A DNA stretch of 17,057 bases from CAYUPI01 sp964446585 (lineage in GTDB: Bacteria; Verrucomicrobiota; Verrucomicrobiia; Limisphaerales; UBA8199): NCBI GenBank assembly GCA_964446585.1, contig CAYUPI010000088.1, positions 1 to 17,057 of the forward strand, written 5' to 3'. A program made the position numbers and the translations under genes. The notes under the pieces were generated by a model. It was not told the origin of the DNA. It did not search any database and saw nothing but the letters and a program-made list of their open reading frames with translations. Shown in pieces: positions 1 through 7,144 of this stretch; position 1 is the stretch's first letter, and every line of letters begins with the position of its first letter.

Positions 1-2
1 AG

Positions 3-101
3 TGGACTGAAGGTTTTTGTCTGTTGGACGTGCAGTTGCCGCCCCTGGATCGCTCGCCGGCACTCGAGCGCTTTGCGGCCCGGCTGGCGAAACGGCTCTG
101 A
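3..101 (+). CDS. C-terminal end of an unidentified protein (partial)
   Basis: An open frame enters from the left edge and ends at TGA 99-101, giving 32 residues. They contain an LLDVQLPPLD stretch followed by an amphipathic basic helix rich in Ala, Arg and Leu, and they end in AKRL. This looks like the end of a real protein that starts outside the window. I do not recognise the family. The next gene starts 40 nt later on the same strand, so the two could be co-transcribed. Confidence 0.4.
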   Translation, partial: WTEGFCLLDVQLPPLDRSPALERFAARLAKRL

Positions 102-124
102 GACAAGACTGATCAAAATGGAAC

Positions 125-130
125 AGGAGG
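125..130 (+). promoter_or_regulatory. Shine-Dalgarno AGGAGG that sets the GH116 start
   Basis: A perfect AGGAGG lies 11 nt before the ATG at 142. The in-frame ATG at 118 and TTG at 73 are upstream of this site and cannot use it. Starting at 142 also puts the twin-arginine motif about eight residues from the N-terminus, as expected for a Tat signal. Confidence 0.6.
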
Positions 131-141
131 AAACAGAGAAA

Positions 142-1284
142 ATGAGGAACGACTCGTTCATGCCGCGGCGGAGGTTCCTGCAGATGTCCGCGGCGACCAT
201 AGGCACGGTGGGCAGCCTGAGCGCGATGGGTGTCACTGGAAAGGAGAGGGACCAACCAGAGCGGCAGGAATCAACCAGATCGTTTCTGTCATCGAGCAAG
301 AAGGTCAAACGCCCTTACAACGGGGCGTATTTCGGTCCGAATTTGGACATGGTCGCATTTCCGCTCGGCGGCATCGGCGCGGGCATGGTGTGCCTCGAAG
401 GCACGGGCGCCCTGTCTCATGTCTCGGTGCGGAACCGGCCAGAGGTGTTCCACGAGCCCCTGGTGTTCGCGGCACTCTGCTTGAAAGGCAAACACCCGAT
501 TGCTCGCGTTCTGGAAGGGCCGGTCCCAGCCCGAAAACTCTTCGGACCGCCAGGCACCGGCAACGGCGCGGGCGGCACCACCTACGGACTGCCGCGCTTC
601 GCCTCGGCCTCTTTCCAGGCTCGATTCCCGTTCGGAACAGTGACGCTGACTGATGACCACCTGCCCCTGACCGTCGAGTTAGTCGGCTGGAGCCCGTTTG
701 AACCTGGCGACGCGGACAATTCCAGTTTGCCGGTAGCAGCCCTGGAGTATCGCTTCGTCAACCGTAGCCACAGCCCACTGGAAGCGGTGTTTTCATTTAC
801 GGCCAGAAACTTTATGGCTTCGGGTAACCAGTCGCAGGAAGTGCGGCCGATCACGGGCGGTTTCATCCTTTGGGGCGGTGGGCCGAAAGATAAACCCTGG
901 GAAGAAGGCTCCTTTTCGGCGGCCGTTACCGAGCCAACCTTGAAGGTGAACCACGCCTTGTTCCGCGGCGGCTGGTTTGACGCGTTGACGATGGCTTGGA
1001 AGGATGTCGCTGAGGGCGCCTGCGTGGAGCGTGGGCCCGTGACTGAAGGCGGCCCCAGCCCCGGCGCGTCATTGAGCGTCCCGTTTCAGCTCGCGCCGGG
1101 CGCATCCAGAACGATTGCCTTGCGGCTGGCTTGGTTCTGCGGCCAGACCAATTTGCGCATCGGCAAGGACCCCGGCAACGGCGCGCCCGCTCCGGACTCA
1201 CCGCGCGACTACCGGCCCTGGTACGCCGGGCCATTTGCGGACATCCACAGCGTCAGTTCTTATTGGCGCGATTATTACGACTAG
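142..1284 (+). CDS. GH116 glycosidase, N-terminal fragment (Tat signal and beta-sandwich)
   Basis: This 380-residue fragment starts with a twin-arginine leader: RRRFLQMS at residues 9-16, followed by a mildly hydrophobic Ala/Gly/Ser stretch to about residue 32. That suggests export of a folded protein to the periplasm. From about residue 50 (NGAYFGPNLDMVAFPLGGIG) it follows the GBA2 N-terminal domain, including the glycine-rich FPLGGIGAGM opening and a W-x-P-F-x-P-like segment (GWSPFEPGDADNSSLPVA). It stops in the linker to the catalytic barrel, so if translated alone it would lack both catalytic residues and should be inactive. The start at ATG 142 is chosen because of the AGGAGG at 125-130. 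Confidence 0.75.
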   Translation: MRNDSFMPRRRFLQMSAATIGTVGSLSAMGVTGKERDQPERQESTRSFLSSSKKVKRPYNGAYFGPNLDMVAFPLGGIGAGMVCLEGTGALSHVSVRNRPEVFHEPLVFAALCLKGKHPIARVLEGPVPARKLFGPPGTGNGAGGTTYGLPRFASASFQARFPFGTVTLTDDHLPLTVELVGWSPFEPGDADNSSLPVAALEYRFVNRSHSPLEAVFSFTARNFMASGNQSQEVRPITGGFILWGGGPKDKPWEEGSFSAAVTEPTLKVNHALFRGGWFDALTMAWKDVAEGACVERGPVTEGGPSPGASLSVPFQLAPGASRTIALRLAWFCGQTNLRIGKDPGNGAPAPDSPRDYRPWYAGPFADIHSVSSYWRDYYD

Positions 1285-1344
1285 CTCCGGCAGAAAACGG
1301 CGCGCTTCGGCGAGTGCTTTTACGACTCGACGCTGCCGGCCCAA

Positions 1345-2727
1345 GTGCTGGAAGCAGTGGCCGCCAATTTGACGATTCTCAAGTCGCCGACCGTGCTGCG
1401 CCAGACGGACGGCCGGCTCTGGGCCTGGGAAGGCTGCGGAGATAATTCAGGTTGCTGTCATGGCTCGTGCACGCACGTCTGGAACTATGCCCAGGCCATT
1501 CCACACCTGTTCCCGGCGTTGGAGCGGACGCTGCGAGAAACCGAATTCGGCGTTTCGCAGAATGAAGCGGGTCATCAGCAATTTCGCAGCTCGCTGCCCA
1601 TTCGGCCCGTAGCCCACGATTTCCATGCCGCCGCCGACGGCCAGCTTGGCGGCATCATGAAATTGTATCGCGAATGGCGGATCAGCGGCGACACCGAATG
1701 GCTGCGCGGCCTCTGGCCGAAAGTCAAAAAGAGCCTCGATTATTGCATCGAGACCTGGGACCCGGCCCACAAAGGCTGGGTCGAAGAACCCCATCACAAC
1801 ACCTACGACATCGAGTTTTGGGGCCCAGACGGGATGTGCACCAGCTTCTATCTAGGCGCATTGCAGGCCGCCGTGCTCATGGGCAAAGCGCTGAGCGACG
1901 AAGTGCCAATTTACCCCGAACTGTTGGCAAAAGGCATGGCGAAGGCCGAGTCCGAGTTGTACAACGGCGAATACTTTATTCAGCGCATTGAATGGAAAAA
2001 TTTGCGCGCGAAAAATCCCTTCGAGAACAAAAGCATGGTCGGGGACTACTCGACCGAGGCACTGGCTGTGTCGGCCAAGGAAGGGCCAAAGTACCAGTAT
2101 GGGAACGGCTGCCTGGCCGATGGCGTGCTCGGGTCCTGGCTCGCGCAGGTCTGCGGCGTCGGACAGGTCCTCGATCGCGCGAAAGTCGCCAGCCACGTTA
2201 AGTCGGTCCACAAATACAATCTGCTCCGTGACCTTTCAGGCTTCGCCAACCCGCAGCGCCCGACTTATGCCTGCGGCGCCGAAGGCGGCCTGTTGCTCTG
2301 CACCTGGCCGAAAGGAGGAGAACTCTCCCTGCCGTTCGTTTATTCGAACGAAGTCTGGACCGGAATCGAGTACCAGGTCGCCTCGCACTTGATGCGCCTG
2401 GGCCATGTGAAGGAGGGGCTGGATATCGTGCGCACCTGCCGCGCGCGCTACGATGGCCGCGTGCGAAATCCCTTCGATGAGTACGAGTGCGGCCATTGGT
2501 ATGCGCGGGCCATGTCTTCCTACGCGCTGCTGTTCGGTTTGAGCGGCGCGCGCTATGACGCTGTCGAGAAAGTCCTGCATCTCCAACCGGCCATCAAGGG
2601 CGATTTCCGCTGTTTCCTTTCCACTGCCACCGGCTACGGCACCGTCGGCGTTAAAAAGGGCAAACCCTTCTACGAGCCGAAGTCTGGTTCGCTTGAAATC
2701 CGCCAGATCAAATACACCGCAGCGTAG
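1345..2727 (+). CDS. GH116 glycosidase, C-terminal catalytic fragment
   Basis: This part holds the catalytic barrel. Visible family motifs are LKSPTVLRQ, the WEGC nucleophile region (E29 of this fragment), GSCTHVWNYAQA, LFPALERTLRE, EPHHNTYDIEFWGPDG with the probable acid/base Asp, and a C-terminal NEVWTGIEYQVASHLM segment as in GBA2. GTG 1345 is only the first usable start codon after the stop. It has no Shine-Dalgarno sequence and falls inside the family alignment, about 20 residues after the TAG, so independent translation is doubtful. It would also lack an export signal. The fragment is full length at the C-terminus. Confidence 0.75.
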   Translation: MLEAVAANLTILKSPTVLRQTDGRLWAWEGCGDNSGCCHGSCTHVWNYAQAIPHLFPALERTLRETEFGVSQNEAGHQQFRSSLPIRPVAHDFHAAADGQLGGIMKLYREWRISGDTEWLRGLWPKVKKSLDYCIETWDPAHKGWVEEPHHNTYDIEFWGPDGMCTSFYLGALQAAVLMGKALSDEVPIYPELLAKGMAKAESELYNGEYFIQRIEWKNLRAKNPFENKSMVGDYSTEALAVSAKEGPKYQYGNGCLADGVLGSWLAQVCGVGQVLDRAKVASHVKSVHKYNLLRDLSGFANPQRPTYACGAEGGLLLCTWPKGGELSLPFVYSNEVWTGIEYQVASHLMRLGHVKEGLDIVRTCRARYDGRVRNPFDEYECGHWYARAMSSYALLFGLSGARYDAVEKVLHLQPAIKGDFRCFLSTATGYGTVGVKKGKPFYEPKSGSLEIRQIKYTAA

Positions 2728-2823
2728 TATTGTCGCAAACCGCCACTGACAACACGGGCATGACCCCTTACTCGGCGGCGTGCGCCAAGCCGGAAATCAT
2801 TGGCCATACGCCCCCAGCGCGAT

Positions 2824-2842
2824 CAGCCTTTGCTTTAGGCTG
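2824..2842 (+). promoter_or_regulatory. Hairpin over the ribosome-binding region of the GspE-like gene
   Basis: CAGCCT (2824-2829) and AGGCTG (2837-2842) form a perfect 6-bp stem with a 7-nt loop. It ends three nt before the TTG start at 2846 and contains AGG 2837-2839, the only purine-rich match in a plausible position. There is no T-run after it, so it is not an intrinsic terminator. It could limit translation of the first gene of the operon. Confidence 0.3.
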
Positions 2843-2845
2843 TGA

Positions 2846-4000
2846 TTGAACCGAACGTCATGGAATAATCGGCTTATCGGACGCGTGGCAACCAAGCGAC
2901 AGAAAGCAGCCGTCGAAACTGACCGTCCCGAGCGCTCCGCTCCTCTGATTTTGGAACGGCTGATTCAGCAGGCCGAGCGAGCCTCGGCCAGCGACATTCA
3001 TTTGCAGATGAGCGCGGACTCGGCGGCCGTTGCATTCAGGCTCGACGGGGTGATGACCCCGGCGGCGGAGCTGCCCGGCGAATTGGCTGAGCGGGTCTTT
3101 GGCCGCATCAAATTCCTGGCCCGACTCAAGACTTACCAGGAAACGCTACCGCAGGACGGTCGCATTGATAAGGCCAGCGTGCAGGCCCGTAATGACATCC
3201 GCGTTGCCACTTATCCAACCGTCACCGGCGAGAAGATCGTCCTCCGCCTCTTCAACAGCGCGGCGATCAAGGCGCTTGCGGAGCTGGATTTTCCTGAACC
3301 GGCGCGCCTGGAACTGGAGCGTTTTCTGGCTCAATCACTCGGACTGCTGCTGCTGACTGGCCCCGCTGGCAGCGGCAAAACCACCACCATTTACGCCTGT
3401 CTTCGCCACCTCGCCGAGCGCGGAGGGCGCCACATTATCACCGTCGAAGACCCGGCCGAGCAAATCATCCCCGGCATCATGCAAACGGAAGTCAATGAAG
3501 CCCGTGGATTGGATTTTGCCAAGGCCGCCCGGCATCTCGTACGCCAGGACCCCCAAGTGCTCATGATCGGCGAAATTCGCGATGAAGAAACAGCCGACAT
3601 CGCGGTGCGCGCGGCGCTCACCGGCCATCTGGTCATTTCCACATTGCACGCCGGTTCCTGCAAGGGCGTCTTCGAGCGACTGCTGAGTTTGTGCCGCGAT
3701 TACTCGGCGGTGGCCGCTTCGGTCAAACTGGTTTTGAACCAACGCCTCCTCCGCCGGCTCTGTCTTCAATGCGCGGGCCAAGGCTGCGCGGCCTGTCTGG
3801 ACACAGGCTATCGTGGCCGGGTGCCATTGGTGGAATGGCTGCGGCTCGATGACGCCCGCAGACATTGCGTTGGCCAGCGTGAATTGGACACTCTGGCCGC
3901 CAACCCCTCGCTCTTGGATCACGCGCGGGCCTTAATGCAGGGGCGCCTCACTGATCAACGCGAGGTCGAACGCGTTCTGGGATTGTCCATGTCCGGCTGA
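2846..4000 (+). CDS. gspE: Short GspE/PilB-type secretion ATPase
   Basis: This is a hexameric AAA-like ATPase of the type II secretion/type IV pilus family that would power pseudopilus assembly at the inner membrane. Over 384 residues the sequence shows an N2-like domain (SASDIHLQ at 47-54, then RLDG), Walker A GPAGSGKTT (172-180), Asp box TVEDPAEQIIPG (199-210), Walker B VLMIGEIRDEETA (238-250), His box GHLVISTLHAG (260-270) and the C-terminal GYRGRVPLVEW. A CxxC-x4-CxxC zinc motif lies at C306, C309, C314 and C317. In typical GspE/PilB the two pairs are much further apart, and those proteins have an N1 domain that is absent here (usual length is about 500-570). The zinc motif argues against PilT. 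The start is uncertain: TTG 2846 has a weak AGG, and GTG 2885 is the next option. It is first in the operon, 77 nt before the first GspF-like gene. Confidence 0.88.
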   Translation: MNRTSWNNRLIGRVATKRQKAAVETDRPERSAPLILERLIQQAERASASDIHLQMSADSAAVAFRLDGVMTPAAELPGELAERVFGRIKFLARLKTYQETLPQDGRIDKASVQARNDIRVATYPTVTGEKIVLRLFNSAAIKALAELDFPEPARLELERFLAQSLGLLLLTGPAGSGKTTTIYACLRHLAERGGRHIITVEDPAEQIIPGIMQTEVNEARGLDFAKAARHLVRQDPQVLMIGEIRDEETADIAVRAALTGHLVISTLHAGSCKGVFERLLSLCRDYSAVAASVKLVLNQRLLRRLCLQCAGQGCAACLDTGYRGRVPLVEWLRLDDARRHCVGQRELDTLAANPSLLDHARALMQGRLTDQREVERVLGLSMSG

Positions 4001-4076
4001 AAGCACCAATTGCGCGTAACGATTCACTCCCCGTCCTGTCAAATGCTTTGGCATTGATGCGTTCAAACTTAAGACC

Positions 4077-5066
4077 GTGAATTACGACGAATTCGCATTC
4101 TTCAATCAACAACTGGCCGCGATGCTGCGGGAGGGCATCCCGCTCGAAGGCGGGCTGAAACAACTGTCCGCCGGTATGCGCGCCGGACCGTTGCGGGCCG
4201 AAATCCAGCAACTGGAAAGCGACCTGAGCCGCGGCACACCGCTTACGGAAGCGCTGGCGCGGCGCCGATTGCCTTCGCTTTACGTCCGCATGCTCGAAGT
4301 CGGCGCGCGCAGCAACGACTTGCCCGGAGTGTTGACGTTGCTGGCGGATCATTATCACCGCGCCAACGCGTTGTGGACGCGCTTGAAGGGTTTGATGGTG
4401 TATCCGCTCCTGGTCGTGCTGGTCTCGTTTGGGCTGACGGTGATGCTGGCATTCCTCTTCGGACATTTCCTGACGGGGTTTGCCGAGAGCTTCGGCGCCG
4501 CTTCTTCCGTTTCGATTCTGAGCTTATGGCTGGCGCCGGCGCTGCTTGCCGTTGCCGCCGGCTTTGGGTTCGCGGCGATCTCGCTGCCTCAATTGCGCGC
4601 CCGCCTGCGCTGGCGTATGCCGGCGTTTCGCGAAGCTAGCCTGGCCCAGCTCGCCTCGGCAGTGACGCTGATGCTGCGGAACGGCGTCCCCCTGCCGGAA
4701 GCTCTCGCCGTGGTGGAGGGGCTTGAAGCCGATACGCCGGCCGCGGGCGCTCTGGCGGGCTGGCGGCGATCAGTTGAAAGCGGCCAGGGCAAACCCGCGC
4801 ACTGGCCTTTGTCGCGCCCTTTCCCGCCTCTGTTTTTGTGGCTCGTTCGGACCGGAGGCGAGGATGTCGCCGCTGGCTTTCAAAAGGCCGCCGAGATCTA
4901 TCAAGCGCGCGCCGCGTATCGGGCCGAGCTCGTGCTTTACGGCGCGCTGCCAGTTTCCATTCTGTTCCTGGGCCAAATGGTATTCTGGCAGGCCGCGCCG
5001 CTCTTTCGCACGCTAATCACGATCATGAACATGGTCGGAGACACTGGAGGAGGTGGCGCTCAGTAA
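4077..5066 (+). CDS. gspF: GspF-like inner-membrane platform protein 1
   Basis: This is a T2SSF-fold platform protein that should bind the ATPase and help extract pseudopilins from the membrane. Two T2SSF repeats are visible. The first is at about 5-130 (MLREGIPLEGGL, VGARSNDLPGVLTLLADHY) and the second at about 185-310 (MLRNGVPLPEAL, RTGGEDVAAGFQKAAEIY). Membrane segments lie at about 105-131, 148-170 and 286-305, the usual three-helix GspF layout. At 329 residues it is shorter than the usual 400 or so, because the leading cytoplasmic segment is missing. GTG 4077 is the only start that keeps the first repeat intact. The Shine-Dalgarno is poor (TAAG). The gene is followed one base later by a second, different GspF-like gene. 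Confidence 0.85.
   Translation: MNYDEFAFFNQQLAAMLREGIPLEGGLKQLSAGMRAGPLRAEIQQLESDLSRGTPLTEALARRRLPSLYVRMLEVGARSNDLPGVLTLLADHYHRANALWTRLKGLMVYPLLVVLVSFGLTVMLAFLFGHFLTGFAESFGAASSVSILSLWLAPALLAVAAGFGFAAISLPQLRARLRWRMPAFREASLAQLASAVTLMLRNGVPLPEALAVVEGLEADTPAAGALAGWRRSVESGQGKPAHWPLSRPFPPLFLWLVRTGGEDVAAGFQKAAEIYQARAAYRAELVLYGALPVSILFLGQMVFWQAAPLFRTLITIMNMVGDTGGGGAQ
5046..5053 (+). promoter_or_regulatory. Shine-Dalgarno GGAGGAGG inside the end of platform gene 1
   Basis: GGAGGAGG lies in the last codons of the upstream gene, where it encodes Gly residues. It is too close to GTG 5053 to serve it. It is 14 nt before ATG 5068, which is long but usable, and the upstream TAA (5064-5066) sits between. 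The arrangement suggests translational coupling of the two platform genes. Confidence 0.4.
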
Positions 5067-5067
5067 A

Positions 5068-6264
5068 ATGATCGCGACGCTTTGGCAAATCTTTCAACCT
5101 TATACTCCTGAAGCCTTCGTCAGGCTCCTGCTGGCCTTTGCCATCTATCTGCTAATCGTGTTGGTCCCCTTTACCGGCGCTCTCTGCCTGATCTATTTCG
5201 CCCTCACGCTGCCGCTGCGCCGTAACGAACGCGCCAGATTTTTTCTGGATGTTCTCGCCTTGGGATTGAAAGACGGACGCACGCCCGAAGCGGCGATCAC
5301 AGAAGCGGCCGGCAGCCACGACGACGCGCTGGGCGTGCGATTTCATCTCCTCGCGGCGCACCTTGAACGCGGCGTGCGGTTGAGCGCGGCCCTCGAGCAA
5401 GTGCCCCGGCTGCTGCCACCGGAACTCAATGCCATGCTTAAGGCAGGCGAACGGATTGGGGATATCGCAAAAGTGCTGCCGGCCTGCCGCCGGTGCCTGA
5501 ATGATGGCGTTTCGCGCGTGCGCGGCGCGCATAACTACCTGATTCTGCTGTTGTTTGTTTTCACGCCTTTTCTTGTTTTCCTGCCGGTTGTGTTCCGAGC
5601 CAAAGTCTTGCCGTCTTACGAGGCTGTTTTCGCCGGCATGATGGAAGGAGCCGGTTTGCCAGCATTCACTCGATTTATTTTCGCCAGCAGCACCTGGGTG
5701 ACCGCGGCACAGGTGTGCCTGATTGGATTTTTGTGGGTGTTGACCCTGGCCTACCTCGGCGGACCACGGCTGCGGCAATGGCTGCACCGGCGGGCCCCGG
5801 GCGCGCTCGACTGGCTGTTGTTCAAACTTTCCTGGCGGCGGAAACGCGCCTTGCGTGATTTTTCGGGAATGCTCTCCGTTCTGCTTGATGCCTCGGTGCC
5901 CGAGCCCGAGGCGCTAAGTTTGGCGGGAGAAGCGACCGGCAATGTCGTGCTGCAGCGCCGGGCCAGTGCAGCTCGCGCGTTATTAGGCCAGGGAGTGAAG
6001 CTGCCCGATGCCATTTGCAAAACCCACGATTCGCAGGAACTCCGCTGGCGCCTGGGCAATGCGCTGCGCCAGGGCGGCGGCTTTGTCCGCGCGCTGACCG
6101 GCTGGCAGGAAGCGCTCGATGCCCAGGCATTCCAGCTCGAACAAACCGCGGCGCAAGTTGCCACGACGGTTCTCGTCCTGCTCAATGGCGTGATTGTCGG
6201 CAGTGTTGTCATTGCGATTTTTCTGGCCCTTATTCGGCTGATCAACGAAGCGGTCTTATGGTAA
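5068..6264 (+). CDS. gspF: GspF-like inner-membrane platform protein 2
   Basis: This is a second, divergent platform protein of 398 residues. It begins with a long hydrophobic stretch (about 17-49) that protein 1 lacks. A T2SSF repeat follows at about 57-180 (FLDVLALGLKDGRTPEAAI, LNAMLKAGERIGDIAKVLP), then a helix at about 156-176, another at about 213-231, and a second T2SSF repeat at about 262-390 (FSGMLSVLLDASVPEPEALSL, then LGNALRQGGGFVRALTGW) ending in a terminal helix (about 366-390). The start could be ATG 5068 or the in-frame GTG 5053. ATG is preferred because it follows the upstream TAA by one base and has a Shine-Dalgarno. Having two complete GspF proteins is not the standard one-platform layout. 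Tad systems do have two, but TadB and TadC carry one domain each. This suggests a heteromeric platform. The end overlaps the next gene by 7 nt. Confidence 0.8.
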   Translation: MIATLWQIFQPYTPEAFVRLLLAFAIYLLIVLVPFTGALCLIYFALTLPLRRNERARFFLDVLALGLKDGRTPEAAITEAAGSHDDALGVRFHLLAAHLERGVRLSAALEQVPRLLPPELNAMLKAGERIGDIAKVLPACRRCLNDGVSRVRGAHNYLILLLFVFTPFLVFLPVVFRAKVLPSYEAVFAGMMEGAGLPAFTRFIFASSTWVTAAQVCLIGFLWVLTLAYLGGPRLRQWLHRRAPGALDWLLFKLSWRRKRALRDFSGMLSVLLDASVPEPEALSLAGEATGNVVLQRRASAARALLGQGVKLPDAICKTHDSQELRWRLGNALRQGGGFVRALTGWQEALDAQAFQLEQTAAQVATTVLVLLNGVIVGSVVIAIFLALIRLINEAVLW

Positions 6265-6635
6265 CCCGGAATGGCAAGGTAAACCGCCTGAACGGCTCGC
6301 TCATGGTCGAGTTGCTCGTGGCCATGGCGCTGCTGACCGGCACCTTGCTGCCACTGGCTTACTCGCTCGTTTCGGAACGGCGCCTTGCCCGGGCGGCCTA
6401 TCAGCGCGCTGTCGCGATGGAAATCGTCGATGGTGAAATGGAAGTTCTGTCGGCCGGCGATTGGCGCGCTTTTAGCCCGGGCACGCGTCCTTATGCGGTT
6501 CACGCCGCGGCTGCCACTAATCTGCCCCCAGGCCAATTTCTGTTCACCGTTGGGCCGGACAGACTTCGATTGGAATGGCGGCCGGCGATCAAGCGCCATG
6601 GCGGCGCGGTCATTCGCGAGGTGAAGCTGAAATGA
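6258..6635 (+). CDS. Small pseudopilin-like protein (GspI/PilV position)
   Basis: This 125-residue protein has a class III prepilin-like N-terminus: a basic leader, then G-SLMVELLVAMALL with Glu at +5 after the presumed cleavage Gly, and a hydrophobic helix to about residue 38. The usual Phe at +1 is Ser. The rest is a short soluble domain (AMEIVDGEMEVLSAGDW, then LPPGQF) that I cannot match to a named subunit. Size and operon position fit a minor pseudopilin. ATG 6258 overlaps the previous stop by 7 nt (ATGGTAA), which indicates coupling. An in-frame extension upstream to 6015 is only overlap with the GspF-like gene. Confidence 0.7.
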   Translation: MVTRNGKVNRLNGSLMVELLVAMALLTGTLLPLAYSLVSERRLARAAYQRAVAMEIVDGEMEVLSAGDWRAFSPGTRPYAVHAAAATNLPPGQFLFTVGPDRLRLEWRPAIKRHGGAVIREVKLK

Positions 6636-7144
6636 AGCGCGCGTTCTGCCGACCCATTCATCGAGTTCGGCAGCGGGCTTTCACGATCGTTGAGGCGCTG
6701 GTTTATATTGGCGTTTCTGTACTTTTGCTCGGTATCGGTACCGCGGCGATGTACCGCTGCATCGATAGCTCGATGACTCTGCGGCGAAGCGCCGATGACA
6801 TCTCCCGAGCCCTGCACATTGGCGAGCGCTGGCGCGCTGATGTGCGAGCTGCCTTGGGACCTGTCAAGCTTGAGGATTTGTCCGGTGAGCGAGTTCTGTC
6901 CCTGCCCGGCGCCCAACGAGACATCACTTATCGGTTCGGCGAGCGCTCGGTATCTCGCCGCGTCAACTCCGGACCTTGGGTTCAGGTAATGACCAATATC
7001 CATTCATCCGTCATTGAACCCGATCGGCGCTCGAAGCTCATCGCCTGGAGATGGGAACTCGAACTCCAGACCAAGGCCAAAGCTGGGAGGGTTCGACCGC
7101 TGTTCACTTTCCTGGCCGTGTCGGCCCGACCCCAAACGCAATGA
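6632..7144 (+). CDS. Pseudopilin-like protein (GspJ/PilW position)
   Basis: This 170-residue protein has the prepilin N-terminus RAFTIVEALVYIGVSVLLLG, which matches FT(L/I)VE with Glu at +5. The residue before the Phe is Ala, not the usual Gly, so cleavage would be at A-F. A single hydrophobic helix is followed by a soluble domain containing ISRALHIGERWRADVRAA and a WRWELEL strand near the end. The layout resembles GspJ/PilW-type minor pseudopilins. ATG 6632 overlaps the previous TGA by 4 nt (ATGA). Confidence 0.7.
   Translation: MKRAFCRPIHRVRQRAFTIVEALVYIGVSVLLLGIGTAAMYRCIDSSMTLRRSADDISRALHIGERWRADVRAALGPVKLEDLSGERVLSLPGAQRDITYRFGERSVSRRVNSGPWVQVMTNIHSSVIEPDRRSKLIAWRWELELQTKAKAGRVRPLFTFLAVSARPQTQ

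Larger units (their letters stand above)
142..2727 (+). pseudogene. GH116 (GBA2-like) glycosidase gene split by an in-frame TAG
   Basis: Two open frames, 142-1284 and 1285-2727, are in the same phase and separated only by TAG 1282-1284 (codon 381 of 862). Conceptual read-through gives one continuous protein of about 860 residues with the order expected for GH116: Tat signal, N-terminal beta-sandwich (GBA2_N type), then an (alpha/alpha)6 barrel (DUF608 type). Residues just after the stop (LRQKTARFGECFYDSTLP) are the usual family linker, so nothing is missing apart from one codon. By family knowledge such enzymes hydrolyse beta-glucosides or related beta-linked sugars. E430 (WEGC, codon 1429) is the likely nucleophile and D556 (NTYD, codon 1807) the likely acid/base. 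Both are after the stop. Genuine decay, base-call error and low-level suppression cannot be told apart here. The same gene ends in TAG, as does the gene ending at 7682, so general recoding of TAG is unlikely. Confidence 0.8.

Noticed and set aside
1282..1284. TAG recoding (pyrrolysine or reassigned stop) as an explanation for the split GH116 gene
   Set aside because: TAG ends the same gene at 2725-2727 and another gene at 7680-7682. No pyl gene is in the window, and GH116 has no known pyrrolysine.
4011..4076. Small AATGC/GCATT stem in the gap before platform gene 1 as a terminator
   Set aside because: The stem is only 5 bp, AT-containing and not followed by a T-run. The genes on both sides belong to one functional group.
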